A DNA stretch of 64,000 nucleotides from Saprospira grandis (GTDB lineage Bacteria; Bacteroidota; Bacteroidia; Chitinophagales; Saprospiraceae), in assembly GCF_027594745.1 (NCBI RefSeq), contig NZ_CP110854.1, positions 3,613,501 to 3,677,500 on the forward strand, in the 5' to 3' direction. Positions 43,315-51,770 of the stretch are shown one piece after another; within the stretch, counting starts at the first letter, position 1; each line of letters starts with the position of its first letter. Both the position numbers and the translations under genes were made by a program. Under the pieces are notes generated by a model that saw only the letters and a list, made by a program, of their open reading frames with translations, did no database searches and was not told where the DNA came from.

Positions 43315-43695
43315 TTATTTATCCAAAGCCTGTTGTTCCTTAATCCAAGCCAAGGCTTTTTCTTCGCTAGTAAATAGCTTGCTGGCAAAGTTAGGCTGGT
43401 TGAATTTGAGGAAAATATTGCCGACAATGGTAGAAAAACCACTGCTCACAATGACTGCGCTGGCCTTGGCCACCGAATGATGGGCCAGATGCTTTCTAGA
43501 TTGCTGACAAACGGATTTCAGTTGCCGAATATCGGAAATATAATAGCCTTCTGTGCCAAAAGCTTGGCGAGAGGCCTCGATATGAGCTTCTAAATCTTTT
43601 AAATTGACCTTGACGGGATGATAAACTTCATGAATGATCCCATCTTCTCGCTGCCTTGTGGTGGCTAGCGGGCTGCTAATTTTTAGTTCGCGCAT
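43315..43695 (-). CDS. Small STAS/SEC14-like protein (member C)
   Basis: About 126 residues. Family marks: GYYISDIRQLKSVCQQSRKHL, ASAVIVSSGFSTIVGNIFLKFN and the C-terminal KLFTSEEKALAWIKEQ. The ATG at 43695 (MRELKISSPL) is preferred; a TTG at 43725 would add ten residues. It is the last of six same-strand family genes that run from 45791 down to here. Cytosolic, function unknown. Confidence 0.68.
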   Translation of the reverse strand: MRELKISSPLATTRQREDGIIHEVYHPVKVNLKDLEAHIEASRQAFGTEGYYISDIRQLKSVCQQSRKHLAHHSVAKASAVIVSSGFSTIVGNIFLKFNQPNFASKLFTSEEKALAWIKEQQALDK

Positions 43696-43760
43696 GAATT
43701 GAAGAGCTAATTTGTTCTGCCGCAAAGGTAATTAAATAGTTATTCAATCAATAAAGGAAA

Positions 43761-44144
43761 TTATACTTTTTTAGCTAGCTCTATTTGTTCCTTGATCCAG
43801 AGCAGGGCTTTTTCTCTATCGGTAAATAGCTTGGTGGGAAAGTCGGGTTTATTGAACTTGAGAAATAGGTTACCCACCATTTTAGAAATGGGGCTATTGG
43901 TTAGAATAGCGGCCCCTGCGGCAATAGAGTTTTTGGCCAGATAGTCTCTGGCCTCTCGTTTTGTAGATTTGAGCAGGCTAATATCTGAAAGGTACCAGCA
44001 GTCTCGGCCATAGGCCTGCAAAGAGTCTTCAATATGGCTTTTCATCATGGCTAAGTCGATGGTTACAGCCTTATACACTTCTTCTACAATTTGCTTTTCT
44101 AGCAAAAAGGTGCGGGCTACTTCATTGTCGGTTTGGGGATTCAT
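43761..44144 (-). CDS. Small STAS/SEC14-like protein (member D)
   Basis: A 127-residue protein with CWYLSDISLLKSTKREARDYL, GAAILTNSPISKMVGNLFLKFN and KLFTDREKALLWIKEQ. The N-terminus EEVYKAVTIDLAMMKSHIEDSL matches member C (HEVYHPVKVNLKDLEAHIEAS), so C and D are each other's closest relatives in the cluster. Function unknown. Confidence 0.7.
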   Translation of the reverse strand: MNPQTDNEVARTFLLEKQIVEEVYKAVTIDLAMMKSHIEDSLQAYGRDCWYLSDISLLKSTKREARDYLAKNSIAAGAAILTNSPISKMVGNLFLKFNKPDFPTKLFTDREKALLWIKEQIELAKKV

Positions 44145-44159
44145 CTTAATTATGGGGGG

Positions 44160-44531
44160 TTAGTTTTGTTTATTCAGCCAATTTAGGGCTTTTTCTTCTT
44201 GGGTAAACAATTTAGCGGGGAAAGGAGGGCCATCAAAGCGCAAAAAAAAGTTGCCAATAATTGCAGAGGGGCCATTGTTTACAATAATGGCCGCGGCGGC
44301 GGTCACATCATTATTTTTGGCAATATGTCGCCGCGCCTTGGCATTGGCCGAGCGCACTTGCCGAATATCTACGAGCATATAGAGCTCTTTGCCAAAATGC
44401 TCGGTCAAAAGCGCAAAATGAGCGTCTATTTTTTCTGTTTCGGTCACTACGGGCAGGTATTCTACCCTCAATAGTTTAGGACCCAACTGCCAAAGTTTGG
44501 CAATAGGGGTGATCATCAGTTCTTTTTCCAT
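44160..44531 (-). CDS. Small STAS/SEC14-like protein (member E)
   Basis: A 123-residue protein starting MEKELMITPIAKLWQLG at 44531, one base after the member F stop region. Marks: LYMLVDIRQVRSANAKARRHI, AAIIVNNGPSAIIGNFFLRFDGPPFPAKLFT and EEKALNWLNKQN. A longer frame to 44660 overlaps member F in another reading frame and is rejected. Function unknown. Confidence 0.68.
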   Translation of the reverse strand: MEKELMITPIAKLWQLGPKLLRVEYLPVVTETEKIDAHFALLTEHFGKELYMLVDIRQVRSANAKARRHIAKNNDVTAAAAIIVNNGPSAIIGNFFLRFDGPPFPAKLFTQEEKALNWLNKQN

Positions 44532-44532
44532 T

Positions 44533-44949
44533 CTAAGGGGTTTTGCGCTGCCATTCGGCCAACCACTGCAGGGCTTTTTCTTTATCGGTAAACAAACGAG
44601 TGGGAATGGGCGGTTTATTAAAGCCCACCAAAAAGTTGCCCAATATACGGCTAATTCCACTACCTACCAAAAGCGCACAGGCTCTAGATCTTGAGGTTGA
44701 AGCTTGGGCAAAGTATTGCCTAGCTTCTTTCGACACTCCTTTTAAGCCACTCCCATCAATATAAATAAAAATATTTTGATTTTGAGCTTTTGCCATTTCC
44801 TTAATAGCCTCATTGTAACTAATCGCTTGTTCTAAGTTCATGCTCAGCTTGTCCTCAAAATACAACTCTAATACGCCTACTGCTTCTGCAGACCACTGCA
44901 ATTTTGCTTGGGGGAATCGTAGCTCTTGGGCAGAATAATCTCTTTTCAA
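44533..44949 (-). CDS. Small STAS/SEC14-like protein (member F)
   Basis: A 138-residue protein. The start is TTG 44949 (LKRDYSAQELRFPQAK), by alignment with member G, which has the same length and also starts with TTG. Marks: IFIYIDGSGLKGVSKEARQYF, CALLVGSGISRILGNFLVGFNKPP and RLFTDKEKALQWLAEW. About 165 bp at the 3' end are almost identical to the same part of member G, showing recent tandem duplication or gene conversion. Function unknown. Confidence 0.68.
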   Translation of the reverse strand: MKRDYSAQELRFPQAKLQWSAEAVGVLELYFEDKLSMNLEQAISYNEAIKEMAKAQNQNIFIYIDGSGLKGVSKEARQYFAQASTSRSRACALLVGSGISRILGNFLVGFNKPPIPTRLFTDKEKALQWLAEWQRKTP

Positions 44950-44986
44950 GTCATTTTTGTTTAGGGAGCTTTTAGGATAATAATTT

Positions 44987-45403
44987 CTAAGGAGTTTTGC
45001 GCTGCCATTCGGCCAACCACTGCAGGGCTTTTTCTTTATTGCTAAACAAACGAGTGGGAATGGGCGGTTTATTAAAGCCCACCAAAAAGTTGCCCAATAT
45101 ACGGCTAATTCCACTACCTACCAAAAGCGCACAGGCTCTAGATCTAGGGTTAACGGCCTTGGCAAAGTATTTCCGGGCATCCGCCGAAATACCGCCAATA
45201 GTTGATACATCGATATAAATGAAGATGTTTTTTTCCTGAGCCTCCGCCATTTTGCACAGACTTTCATAGTAGTCTTGGGCTTGCTCCAAATTCATCTTTA
45301 ACTTTTCCTCAAAATACAGCTCTAATACGCCTTCTGCTTCTGCAGACCACTGCAATTTTGCTTGGGGAAATTCAATTTTGGGGGCAGAATAATCTCTTTT
45401 CAA
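44987..45403 (-). CDS. Small STAS/SEC14-like protein (member G)
   Basis: A 138-residue protein, the tandem duplicate of member F: both contain FPQAKLQWSAEA, VLELYFE, KMNLEQA or SMNLEQA, and CALLVGSGISRILGNFLVGF. The start is TTG 45403. The N-terminal halves have diverged (IFIYIDVSTIGGISADARKYF against IFIYIDGSGLKGVSKEARQYF) while the C-terminal DNA stayed near-identical. Function unknown. Confidence 0.68.
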   Translation of the reverse strand: MKRDYSAPKIEFPQAKLQWSAEAEGVLELYFEEKLKMNLEQAQDYYESLCKMAEAQEKNIFIYIDVSTIGGISADARKYFAKAVNPRSRACALLVGSGISRILGNFLVGFNKPPIPTRLFSNKEKALQWLAEWQRKTP

Positions 45404-45410
45404 ACCTTAT

Positions 45411-45791
45411 TTATTTAGCTACTTGCTCCTTCAACCACTCAATCGCCTTCTCTTCATCGGTAAAGATACGAGTTGTAATGTTAGGTTTGCTAAATTTCAG
45501 AAAAAGGTTCCCAATAATTTTAGATAGGCCACTGCCCATCATAACTGCGGCACCTATGGCCACAATTTTTCCCGAACTCAGGGCCGAGCGCACTTCCTGA
45601 TTCGTTTTTTTCATCTGCCGCAAGTCAGAAAGCAACCAAAGCCCCTCCCCAAATGTCTGTCGCAGCTGCTCAATATGCGCATATACATCGGCAGGGTCCA
45701 AAACAGCCTCATTGTAGGTTACCCTGACAATGCCGGGCGCAATAGGCTTAACCTTGGCTATCGGAGTTCTTATTTCTTGCTGTTCTTTCAT
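45411..45791 (-). CDS. Small STAS/SEC14-like protein (member H)
   Basis: A 126-residue protein starting MKEQQEIRTPIAKVKPIAPG, similar to member E at the N-terminus. Marks: LWLLSDLRQMKKTNQEVRSAL, GAAVMMGSGLSKIIGNLFLKFSKPN and RIFTDEEKAIEWLKEQ. It is the first gene of the six-gene cluster and lies 8 bp upstream of member G, so an operon is likely. Function unknown. Confidence 0.7.
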   Translation of the reverse strand: MKEQQEIRTPIAKVKPIAPGIVRVTYNEAVLDPADVYAHIEQLRQTFGEGLWLLSDLRQMKKTNQEVRSALSSGKIVAIGAAVMMGSGLSKIIGNLFLKFSKPNITTRIFTDEEKAIEWLKEQVAK

Positions 45792-45896
45792 GACCTACTA
45801 ATGATTTTATTCTCCCAATTTATAAATTTAAAATTAGCTTTTATGCTTTAGACGGCTTTATTTTAGGCCTTTATCTGAATTATTCTGCTGTTTTTT

Positions 45897-46012
45897 TGGG
45901 GCCTGCCGCCTGCGGCGGCCGGGCTGTGTCGTGGCTCGCTGTTCGCTCGGCCCTGCGCGGGCTGCGCCCGCTGGGTCTGCGGCTGCGCCGCCCCACTTTC
46001 CATCCCTAGGCC
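45897..46012 (+). repeat. GC-rich structured element, copy 15 (+)
   Basis: Head hairpin GCCGCC-TGC-GGCGGC, backbone TTCGCTCGGCCCTGCG at about 45944, slots GCGGGC-TGC-GCCCGC and GCGGC-TGC-GCCGC. A separate GGCGGC-TTC-GCCGCC hairpin follows at about 46093. Confidence 0.8.
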
Positions 46013-46218
46013 AGATGTAATCGCGCTGCTTTGGGCATTGTTTGCTAGGAGTTTTTGGCTAGGCCAGCTATTTTTTGAGGGCATAGCCTGCGGCGGCTTC
46101 GCCGCCTGTACCCTCCAAAATGCCCAAACGCAATTTGCAAGATGCCAAAAGAAAAGCTATTTTGAGCCTCCCTAAACAGCACACAATTTTAAAGGAGTTT
46201 TCTAAAAATATAGACGAT

Positions 46219-48297
46219 ATGCTAAATGCACCCAAGGCCAATAAACGGCCATATAAAATAAGCCAACATGGCGAAGAACGCATCGATAATTATCACTGGA
46301 TGCGCCTTAGCGATGCCCAAAAAATGGCCGAAACCCCAGATGCCCAAACCCAAGAGGTTTTAGCTTATCTACAGGCCGAAAATGAATATACGGCCCAAAA
46401 AATGGCCCCTTTTAAAGCCCTCCAAGAAGAGATTTATCAAGAAATGATTGGCCGCCTGCCCCAAAGAGAAGAATCTGTTCCTTACCAAATGGGCGGCTAT
46501 ACTTATGGCCAACGCTATGAAGAGGGCCAAGAATATCCTATTTATTACCGCATTAAGGCGGGCCAAACAGAAGAGGAAATCCTTTTGGACCTCAATGCCC
46601 TAGCGGCCGATAAAGCCTTTTTTCAACTCGCTAGCTTTAAGGTGAGTCCCAATGGCCAAAAACTAGCCTACACTTTTGACGATAGCGGCCGCCGTATCTA
46701 TAAAATGGCCTTTGTCGATCTGCAAAGCAAAACGACTAGCCCCATTGTCCTCCAAGGCTGTAGCGGCGATATTGCCTGGGCCAGTGATAATGAACATCTC
46801 TTTTTTACGGCCCGCAATCCCGAAACCCTACTCTCCGAAAAGGTCTATCGCTACCGCCTTGGCCAAAAGCAGGAGGAAGCCGTTTTGGTCTATGAGGAAG
46901 AAGATAAAAGTTTTTATACTGGGGTGTATAGAAGCCGCTGCCAAGAATACATTATTATCTGGAACAGCAGCACCCTCAGTAGCGATTATCAGCTGCTAGA
47001 GGCCGATCAGCCGCTGGGCCAGTTTTGGAACTTTATGCCCCGCCAAGCCAATCATGAGTATAGTATTGCTGCAGATGGCCAAGGCGGCTTTTATATCCTC
47101 TCCAATCAGGAGGCCCCCAACTTTAAGCTCTTGCACGCTAGCAAGGAAAATACGGCCCAACAAGCCAATTGGAGCCTCATTTTACCGCATCGCCCCACCG
47201 TCTTTTTAGAGGACCTAACGGTCTTTAAAGATTTTTATGTACTGCAAGAACGCAAGGAAGGTCAAACGCATCTTCGCCTAATCACTGCAGATAAAGACGA
47301 ATATCTCTCTTTTGAGGAAGAGGTGTATATGGTTTCTATGGGCCAAAATCATCATTTTGAAGAGCAAAATTTCCGCTATATCTATGGCTCGATGACCACG
47401 CCCAATAGCGTCTATGCCTATCATTTGGAGGATGGGCGCAAAGAATTGCTCAAGCAGCAAGAGGTGGTCGGTGGCCATACTCCCGCCAATTACCAAACGG
47501 AGCGCCTTTGGGTAGAAGCCCGAGATGGGGCCAAGGTGCCCGTTTCATTGGTCTACAAAAAAGGCTTTAAAAAAGATGGCAAGAGCCCCCTTTTGCTCTA
47601 TGCTTATGGCGCTTATGGGCATACTATTGATCCGTATTTTAGTGCTGCTCGCCTCAGCCTTTTGGACCGAGGATTTGCCTTTGCCATTGCGCATGTTCGG
47701 GGTGGGCAGGCTTTGGGCCGAGATTGGTTTGAGCAGGGCCGTGTATTTAATAAAAAGAATAGCTTCTACGACTTTATTGATGTGGCCCAAAGCCTTTGCC
47801 TACAACAATATAGCTCTGCCGAAAAGCTCTTTGGTATGGGCGGTAGCGCTGGCGGCCTGCTGATGGGCGCTGTGGCCAATATGGCCCCTACGGCTTTTCG
47901 GGGCTTAGTGGCGGCTGTCCCTTTTGTGGATGTCCTCAACACGATGTCAGATGCTAGTATTCCCCTAACCACCAATGAATATGACCAATGGGGCAATCCC
48001 GAAGAAGAGGAGGCCTACCGCTATATTTTGTCCTACTCTCCCTACGAAAATGTACAAGCGCAATATTATTGCGCCATCTTGGTCACTACGGGCTATCATG
48101 ATTCTCAGGTGCAATATTGGGAGCCCGCCAAATGGGTCGCCGAATTAAGAGACAAAAAGTTGGACCAAAATACGCTTTTGCTACATACCAATTTAGAAGC
48201 TGGTCATGGAGGTGCTTCTGGCCGCTTCCAAGCCTATAAGGAGCTCGCTTTAGAGTATGCCTTTTTGTTTGCTTGCCTAGCAGAGGATGAGGCTTAA
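46219..48297 (+). CDS. ptrB: Oligopeptidase B (S9A prolyl oligopeptidase family)
   Basis: A 692-residue serine peptidase cutting short peptides after Arg or Lys. It starts MLNAPKANKRPYKISQHGEERIDNYHWMRL, as usual in this family, so ATG 46219 is preferred to the ORF start at 46120. An N-terminal beta-propeller is followed by the alpha/beta hydrolase domain with FAIAHVRGGQALGRDWFEQG, the nucleophile motif GMGGSAGGLLMGAVAN (Ser near 540) and the catalytic His in NLEAGHGGASGRF near residue 662. There is no signal peptide, so it is cytosolic. A strong terminator follows. Confidence 0.93.
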   Translation: MLNAPKANKRPYKISQHGEERIDNYHWMRLSDAQKMAETPDAQTQEVLAYLQAENEYTAQKMAPFKALQEEIYQEMIGRLPQREESVPYQMGGYTYGQRYEEGQEYPIYYRIKAGQTEEEILLDLNALAADKAFFQLASFKVSPNGQKLAYTFDDSGRRIYKMAFVDLQSKTTSPIVLQGCSGDIAWASDNEHLFFTARNPETLLSEKVYRYRLGQKQEEAVLVYEEEDKSFYTGVYRSRCQEYIIIWNSSTLSSDYQLLEADQPLGQFWNFMPRQANHEYSIAADGQGGFYILSNQEAPNFKLLHASKENTAQQANWSLILPHRPTVFLEDLTVFKDFYVLQERKEGQTHLRLITADKDEYLSFEEEVYMVSMGQNHHFEEQNFRYIYGSMTTPNSVYAYHLEDGRKELLKQQEVVGGHTPANYQTERLWVEARDGAKVPVSLVYKKGFKKDGKSPLLLYAYGAYGHTIDPYFSAARLSLLDRGFAFAIAHVRGGQALGRDWFEQGRVFNKKNSFYDFIDVAQSLCLQQYSSAEKLFGMGGSAGGLLMGAVANMAPTAFRGLVAAVPFVDVLNTMSDASIPLTTNEYDQWGNPEEEEAYRYILSYSPYENVQAQYYCAILVTTGYHDSQVQYWEPAKWVAELRDKKLDQNTLLLHTNLEAGHGGASGRFQAYKELALEYAFLFACLAEDEA

Positions 48298-48314
48298 CAG
48301 CCCCCAAAAAACAC

Positions 48315-48350
48315 TAAAGGCCCGCAAGGAATTTTCCTTGCGGGCCTTTG
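48315..48350. terminator. Bidirectional terminator
   Basis: AAAGGCCCGCAAGGA pairs with TCCTTGCGGGCCTTT around an ATTT loop, between convergent ptrB and the ComM-like gene. Confidence 0.88.
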
Positions 48351-48360
48351 GCTTTGGTCC

Positions 48361-49917
48361 TTATTGGACCCAGTTTTCTTTGTCTAAGTTGCGGTAGTCT
48401 ACGGCCTCGGCGATGTGCTCTAGCTGAATGCGGGCCGAGCCCGCCAAATCGGCTACGCTGCGGGCCACTTTGAGGATGCGGTCATAGGCGCGGGCAGAAA
48501 GCTGCCGGACCTGCATGGCTTGCTTGAGCAATTTACTGCCCGCCTGGTCCAATTGGCAATACTCTCGGATGAGGCGGCTGTTCATTTGGGCATTGCAATG
48601 AATGCCGGGATAACTGGCAAAACGCTCTTCCTGTATTTTTCTGGCCCGATTCACTCGCTCTCGGATGGAGGCGCTACTTTCGCCTTTGAGCTGAGAAGAA
48701 CTGATGGTCTCAAAATCTACAGGCTCTACTTCTACATGAATGTCGATGCGGTCCAATAGCGGTCCAGAGATTTTGTTGAGGTAGCGATGCACGGCCTGGG
48801 GCGCACAAACGCAATCTTTAGTAGGGTGGGTGTAGTAGCCGCAGGGACAGGGATTCATGGCGGCTAGGAGCATGAAATTGGCTGGATAATCTACGGTGAA
48901 TCTAGAGCGAGAGATGGTAATTTGGCGGCTTTCCATGGGTTGGCGCAAGACCTCCAAAACGGTCCGTTTGAACTCGGGCAGCTCGTCCATAAAGAGGACG
49001 CCATTATGGGCCAGAGAGATTTCTCCGGGTTTGGGGTGAACCCCGCCGCCCACTAGGGCCACATCACTAATGGTGTGGTGAGGACTGCGAAAAGAGCGCT
49101 TAGAAATTAGGGAGGCATTTTCAGGCATGAGGCCCACCACCGAATGAATTTTGGTGGTTTCTAGGGCTTCTTTGAGCGAAAGCGGGGGGAGAATGGTGGG
49201 CAGGCGCTTGGCCAACATACTTTTGCCTGCGCCGGGTGGGCCGATCAGGATGGCATTATGGCCTCCCGCTGCAGCCACTTCTAAGGCTCTTTTGACCTGT
49301 TCTTGGCCCTTTACATCCATAAAATCGACGAGGAGGTGGGGGGCTTGTTGTTCAAATTCTTTGCGAGTATCGACAAAGACGGCTTCTGGCTTTTCGCCCC
49401 CATCTAAAAAGGCGACCACCTCGGCTAGGTGGCTGAGCCCAAAGACTTCGAGCTGGTTGACGATGGCCCCCTCTCTTGCATTGACTTTGGGGAGAATGAG
49501 GCCCTCAAAACCCTCTTTGCGGGCTTGGATGGCAATGGGCAAAGCGCCTTTGATCGGGCGGATGCTACCATCTAGGGAGAGCTCTCCCATGAGGATGTAT
49601 TTTTCGAGTAAATCGCTTTGGATCTGGCCTGTAGCGGCCAAAATGCCCAAGGCTAGGGGCAAATCATAATGCGAGCCCTCTTTTCTGAGGTCCGCTGGGG
49701 CCATATTGACCACAATGCGAATGCGAGGAATGCGATAACCAATCGCTTTAATGGCGCTTTCTACCCGCCAATAACTTTCTCGAACGGCATTGTCGGGCAA
49801 ACCGACTAGAGAATAACCCGGTTTTCCTTGGGCCAAGGGGCCGCCTGTATCTACTTCTATAGTAATAGTTTGTGCGTCTACGCCATGAACGGCGCTTGCA
49901 AAGGCTTTTATGAGCAT
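48361..49917 (-). CDS. comM: YifB/ComM-family Mg-chelatase-like AAA ATPase
   Basis: A 518-residue protein with an N-terminal Lon-like S5 fold (FASAVHGVDAQTITIEVDTGG; VVNMAPADLRKEGSHYDLPLALG), an AAA module (Walker A GPPGAGKSMLAKRL near residue 222, HHTISDVALVGGG, Walker B GVLFMDELPEF) and a C-terminal Mg-chelatase-like part with zinc cysteines (NPCPCGYYTHPTKDCVC). ComM homologues are branch-migration helicases that aid integration of imported DNA during natural transformation. The length is normal and all motifs are intact. Confidence 0.93.
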   Translation of the reverse strand: MLIKAFASAVHGVDAQTITIEVDTGGPLAQGKPGYSLVGLPDNAVRESYWRVESAIKAIGYRIPRIRIVVNMAPADLRKEGSHYDLPLALGILAATGQIQSDLLEKYILMGELSLDGSIRPIKGALPIAIQARKEGFEGLILPKVNAREGAIVNQLEVFGLSHLAEVVAFLDGGEKPEAVFVDTRKEFEQQAPHLLVDFMDVKGQEQVKRALEVAAAGGHNAILIGPPGAGKSMLAKRLPTILPPLSLKEALETTKIHSVVGLMPENASLISKRSFRSPHHTISDVALVGGGVHPKPGEISLAHNGVLFMDELPEFKRTVLEVLRQPMESRQITISRSRFTVDYPANFMLLAAMNPCPCGYYTHPTKDCVCAPQAVHRYLNKISGPLLDRIDIHVEVEPVDFETISSSQLKGESSASIRERVNRARKIQEERFASYPGIHCNAQMNSRLIREYCQLDQAGSKLLKQAMQVRQLSARAYDRILKVARSVADLAGSARIQLEHIAEAVDYRNLDKENWVQ

Positions 49918-50014
49918 ATCTTTTATTTTTGTACCTGAACAAAGATATAACCTTTGTTTGTAAACTGCAAATTATTGTTGGGCTTTTCCTTTTTTAGCGT
50001 CTAGAAGGAGCGAA

Positions 50015-50143
50015 GCGACTGGCCTAGCGATGCGGCGGGGTGGCCGTCAGGCCAGACCCAGGCGGCGCAGCCGCCGCAGGGCCGAGCGAATAGCGAGCCC
50101 CAAAGCGTAGCGCCGCAAGGCGAAGCCGCAGCGGAGGCCCCAA
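50015..50143 (-). repeat. GC-rich structured element, copy 16 (-)
   Basis: Reverse backbone GCAGGGCCGAGCGAATAGCG at about 50078. Slots GGCGGCGCAGCCGCC and GGCCGTCAGGCC; head CGCCGCAAGGCG with GGAGGCCCC. Confidence 0.8.
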
Positions 50144-50245
50144 AAAAACAGTAGAAAAATTAAATCAACTTTAATTTATAATTTGGGGCTGCGAGAGGGG
50201 CAAAAAAGCGGTAAATTGGGCTTTATTGACCAATAAAAAAAAGCG

Positions 50246-51334
50246 ATGAAACGATTAATTTACTGCATGATTTTTCTGGGGGCGGGACCTATTTTATGGG
50301 GGCAGCATCAGGATGTATTTCCGGGTTTGAGCACGGCAGATTTGTTAGATTCTGTGCAATTGCATTATCGGCCCGATACGGTTTTGGCTTGGAATAATGC
50401 CAAGGATACCTTGTTTAAAGTCATTGATAATCAGAATGATACGGTGACTTGTGTATATACGGGTTTGCAAAAATGGTTGGATCCGACGCAGGATCCGGAC
50501 AGTTATATGTCGGACAATAATGCGCCCAATGGGATGAATGTGGAGCATACTTATCCGCAGAGTCGGGGGGCGGCCAATGGCAATGCGCGCAGTGATTTGC
50601 ATCATCTTTTTGCATGTCGAAATGAGACCAACAATATGCGGGGCAATTTGCCTTTTGCGGAGCTGGCGGATACGGCTGTAACCAACTGGTTTTATTTGAC
50701 TTATAATGCGCAGGGCGTGCCTGTTTTTGATCGGGACAACTACAGTGAATTGGTCATGAATCAGGCATTTGAGCCCCGGGAGGATTTCAAGGGGAATGTG
50801 GCGCGGGCCATGTTTTATTTTTACACGATTTACCGCAATGAGGCGCAGGGCAGCGATCCCAATTTTTTTGGGCCGCAGCAGGCGGTGCTTTGTGATTGGC
50901 ATGAATTGGACCCTGTGGATCAGGCGGAATGGGACCGCAGCCAGTTGATTGCGACTTATCAGGATGGCAAGGCGAATCCCTTTGTTTTGGATTGCAGTTT
51001 GGCCAAGCGTTTATATTGTCCGAATCAGGCGGCGGGCTGTGCGCCTTCTGCTTTGGCGGTTTTGGGGAGCAGTTTGGGGGAGGCTAAATTGTGGCCTAAT
51101 CCCTTGTCGGGCAATCAGTTAAACTTATCTATTCACTTATTGGAGGCCCAGCCGATCGAGCTAGAATTACTGGATGTATTGGGTCGTTCTTTGGGCATTT
51201 TGGAGACCGCTAATTTGTCGGCTGGCGATTATCAGTGGCAATTTGATTTGCCTACGGATTTGGCCAAGGGTGTATATTTGTTGCGGATTCGGGCTGGGGG
51301 AAGCCAGCAGAGTTTAAAATTTGTCCGTCAGTAA
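50246..51334 (+). CDS. Secreted endonuclease I-family nuclease with T9SS sorting domain
   Basis: A 362-residue exported nuclease. The signal peptide is MKRLIYCMIFLGAGPILWGQ. The endonuclease I (EndA/NucM) domain at about 25-260 has the core NVEHTYPQSRGAANGNARSDLHHLFA with the general-base His, and NETNNMRGNLPF with the metal-binding Asn. VARAMFYFYTIYRNEAQ and CDWHELDPVDQAEWDRSQLIATYQ are family segments. Residues about 285-362 form a type A T9SS C-terminal domain (AKLWPNPLSGNQLNLSI, LELLDVLGRSLGI, LAKGVYLLRIRAGG). It probably degrades extracellular DNA for nutrition or defence. It is the last gene before the CRISPR array. Confidence 0.9.
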   Translation: MKRLIYCMIFLGAGPILWGQHQDVFPGLSTADLLDSVQLHYRPDTVLAWNNAKDTLFKVIDNQNDTVTCVYTGLQKWLDPTQDPDSYMSDNNAPNGMNVEHTYPQSRGAANGNARSDLHHLFACRNETNNMRGNLPFAELADTAVTNWFYLTYNAQGVPVFDRDNYSELVMNQAFEPREDFKGNVARAMFYFYTIYRNEAQGSDPNFFGPQQAVLCDWHELDPVDQAEWDRSQLIATYQDGKANPFVLDCSLAKRLYCPNQAAGCAPSALAVLGSSLGEAKLWPNPLSGNQLNLSIHLLEAQPIELELLDVLGRSLGILETANLSAGDYQWQFDLPTDLAKGVYLLRIRAGGSQQSLKFVRQ

Positions 51335-51350
51335 GGGCTAGAAAAAATGC

Positions 51351-51391
51351 GAAAATAGGGGAGCTAGGAGAGGGGCTTTCCTATTTTTTTG
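51351..51391 (+). terminator. Terminator after the endonuclease gene
   Basis: AAAATAGG pairs with CCTATTTT around a 20-nt loop that can form its own small stem, followed by TTTG. Confidence 0.55.
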
Positions 51392-51409
51392 TCTGTTGGG
51401 AGGGGGGAT

Positions 51410-51560
51410 TTGGGGCTGCCCCTCGCTTTGCTCGGGTCGCTCCACTTCGCAGCTCGCAGGTCTGCTCGGCCCTGCGTCGCTTTGCTCCTTGGTCTGCCGC
51501 TTGCGCGGCCCTGCTACGGCAGCTCAGCCGGCGGCGGCTTTGCCGCCTGTAGGGCGCGGA
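51410..51560 (+). repeat. GC-rich structured element, copy 17 (+)
   Basis: Head GGGGCTGCCCC, backbone GCAGGTCTGCTCGGCCCTGC at about 51458, tail hairpin GGCGGC-TTT-GCCGCC. It stands about 200 bp left of the CRISPR array. Confidence 0.8.
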
Positions 51561-51561
51561 A

Positions 51562-51770
51562 AGGGGGATGAAATTAAATTAGGAAGTATAGGGGAGAAGT
51601 TTTATATTGTGGCAGAAATTAGCGCTAAGAGGAGGAGAAATCTAAATCTTAAAACTTTCTTAAAATGAAAAAAAGGTGTTTGGAGGCTTTGCGGTATATT
51701 TTGGGGTTGCATAGCTCTACTGTAGGCTGTGGCGCTCTTATGGCTTTTTAAATTATATGATAGTTTTACT
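51562..51770 (+). promoter_or_regulatory. Probable CRISPR leader
   Basis: About 200 bp of mostly A/T-rich DNA without a gene directly before the first repeat, ending TATGATAGTTTTACT. The array polarity (degenerate repeats at the far end, ATTGAAAC at the 3' end of each repeat) puts the leader here. No promoter element was assigned. Confidence 0.6.

Noticed and set aside
44533..45114. A 193-residue ORF spanning members F and part of G (also 44160-44660).
   Set aside because: The N-terminal parts (MELAVYWATFWW...) are the neighbouring gene read in another frame; family alignment sets TTG 44949 and ATG 44531 as starts.
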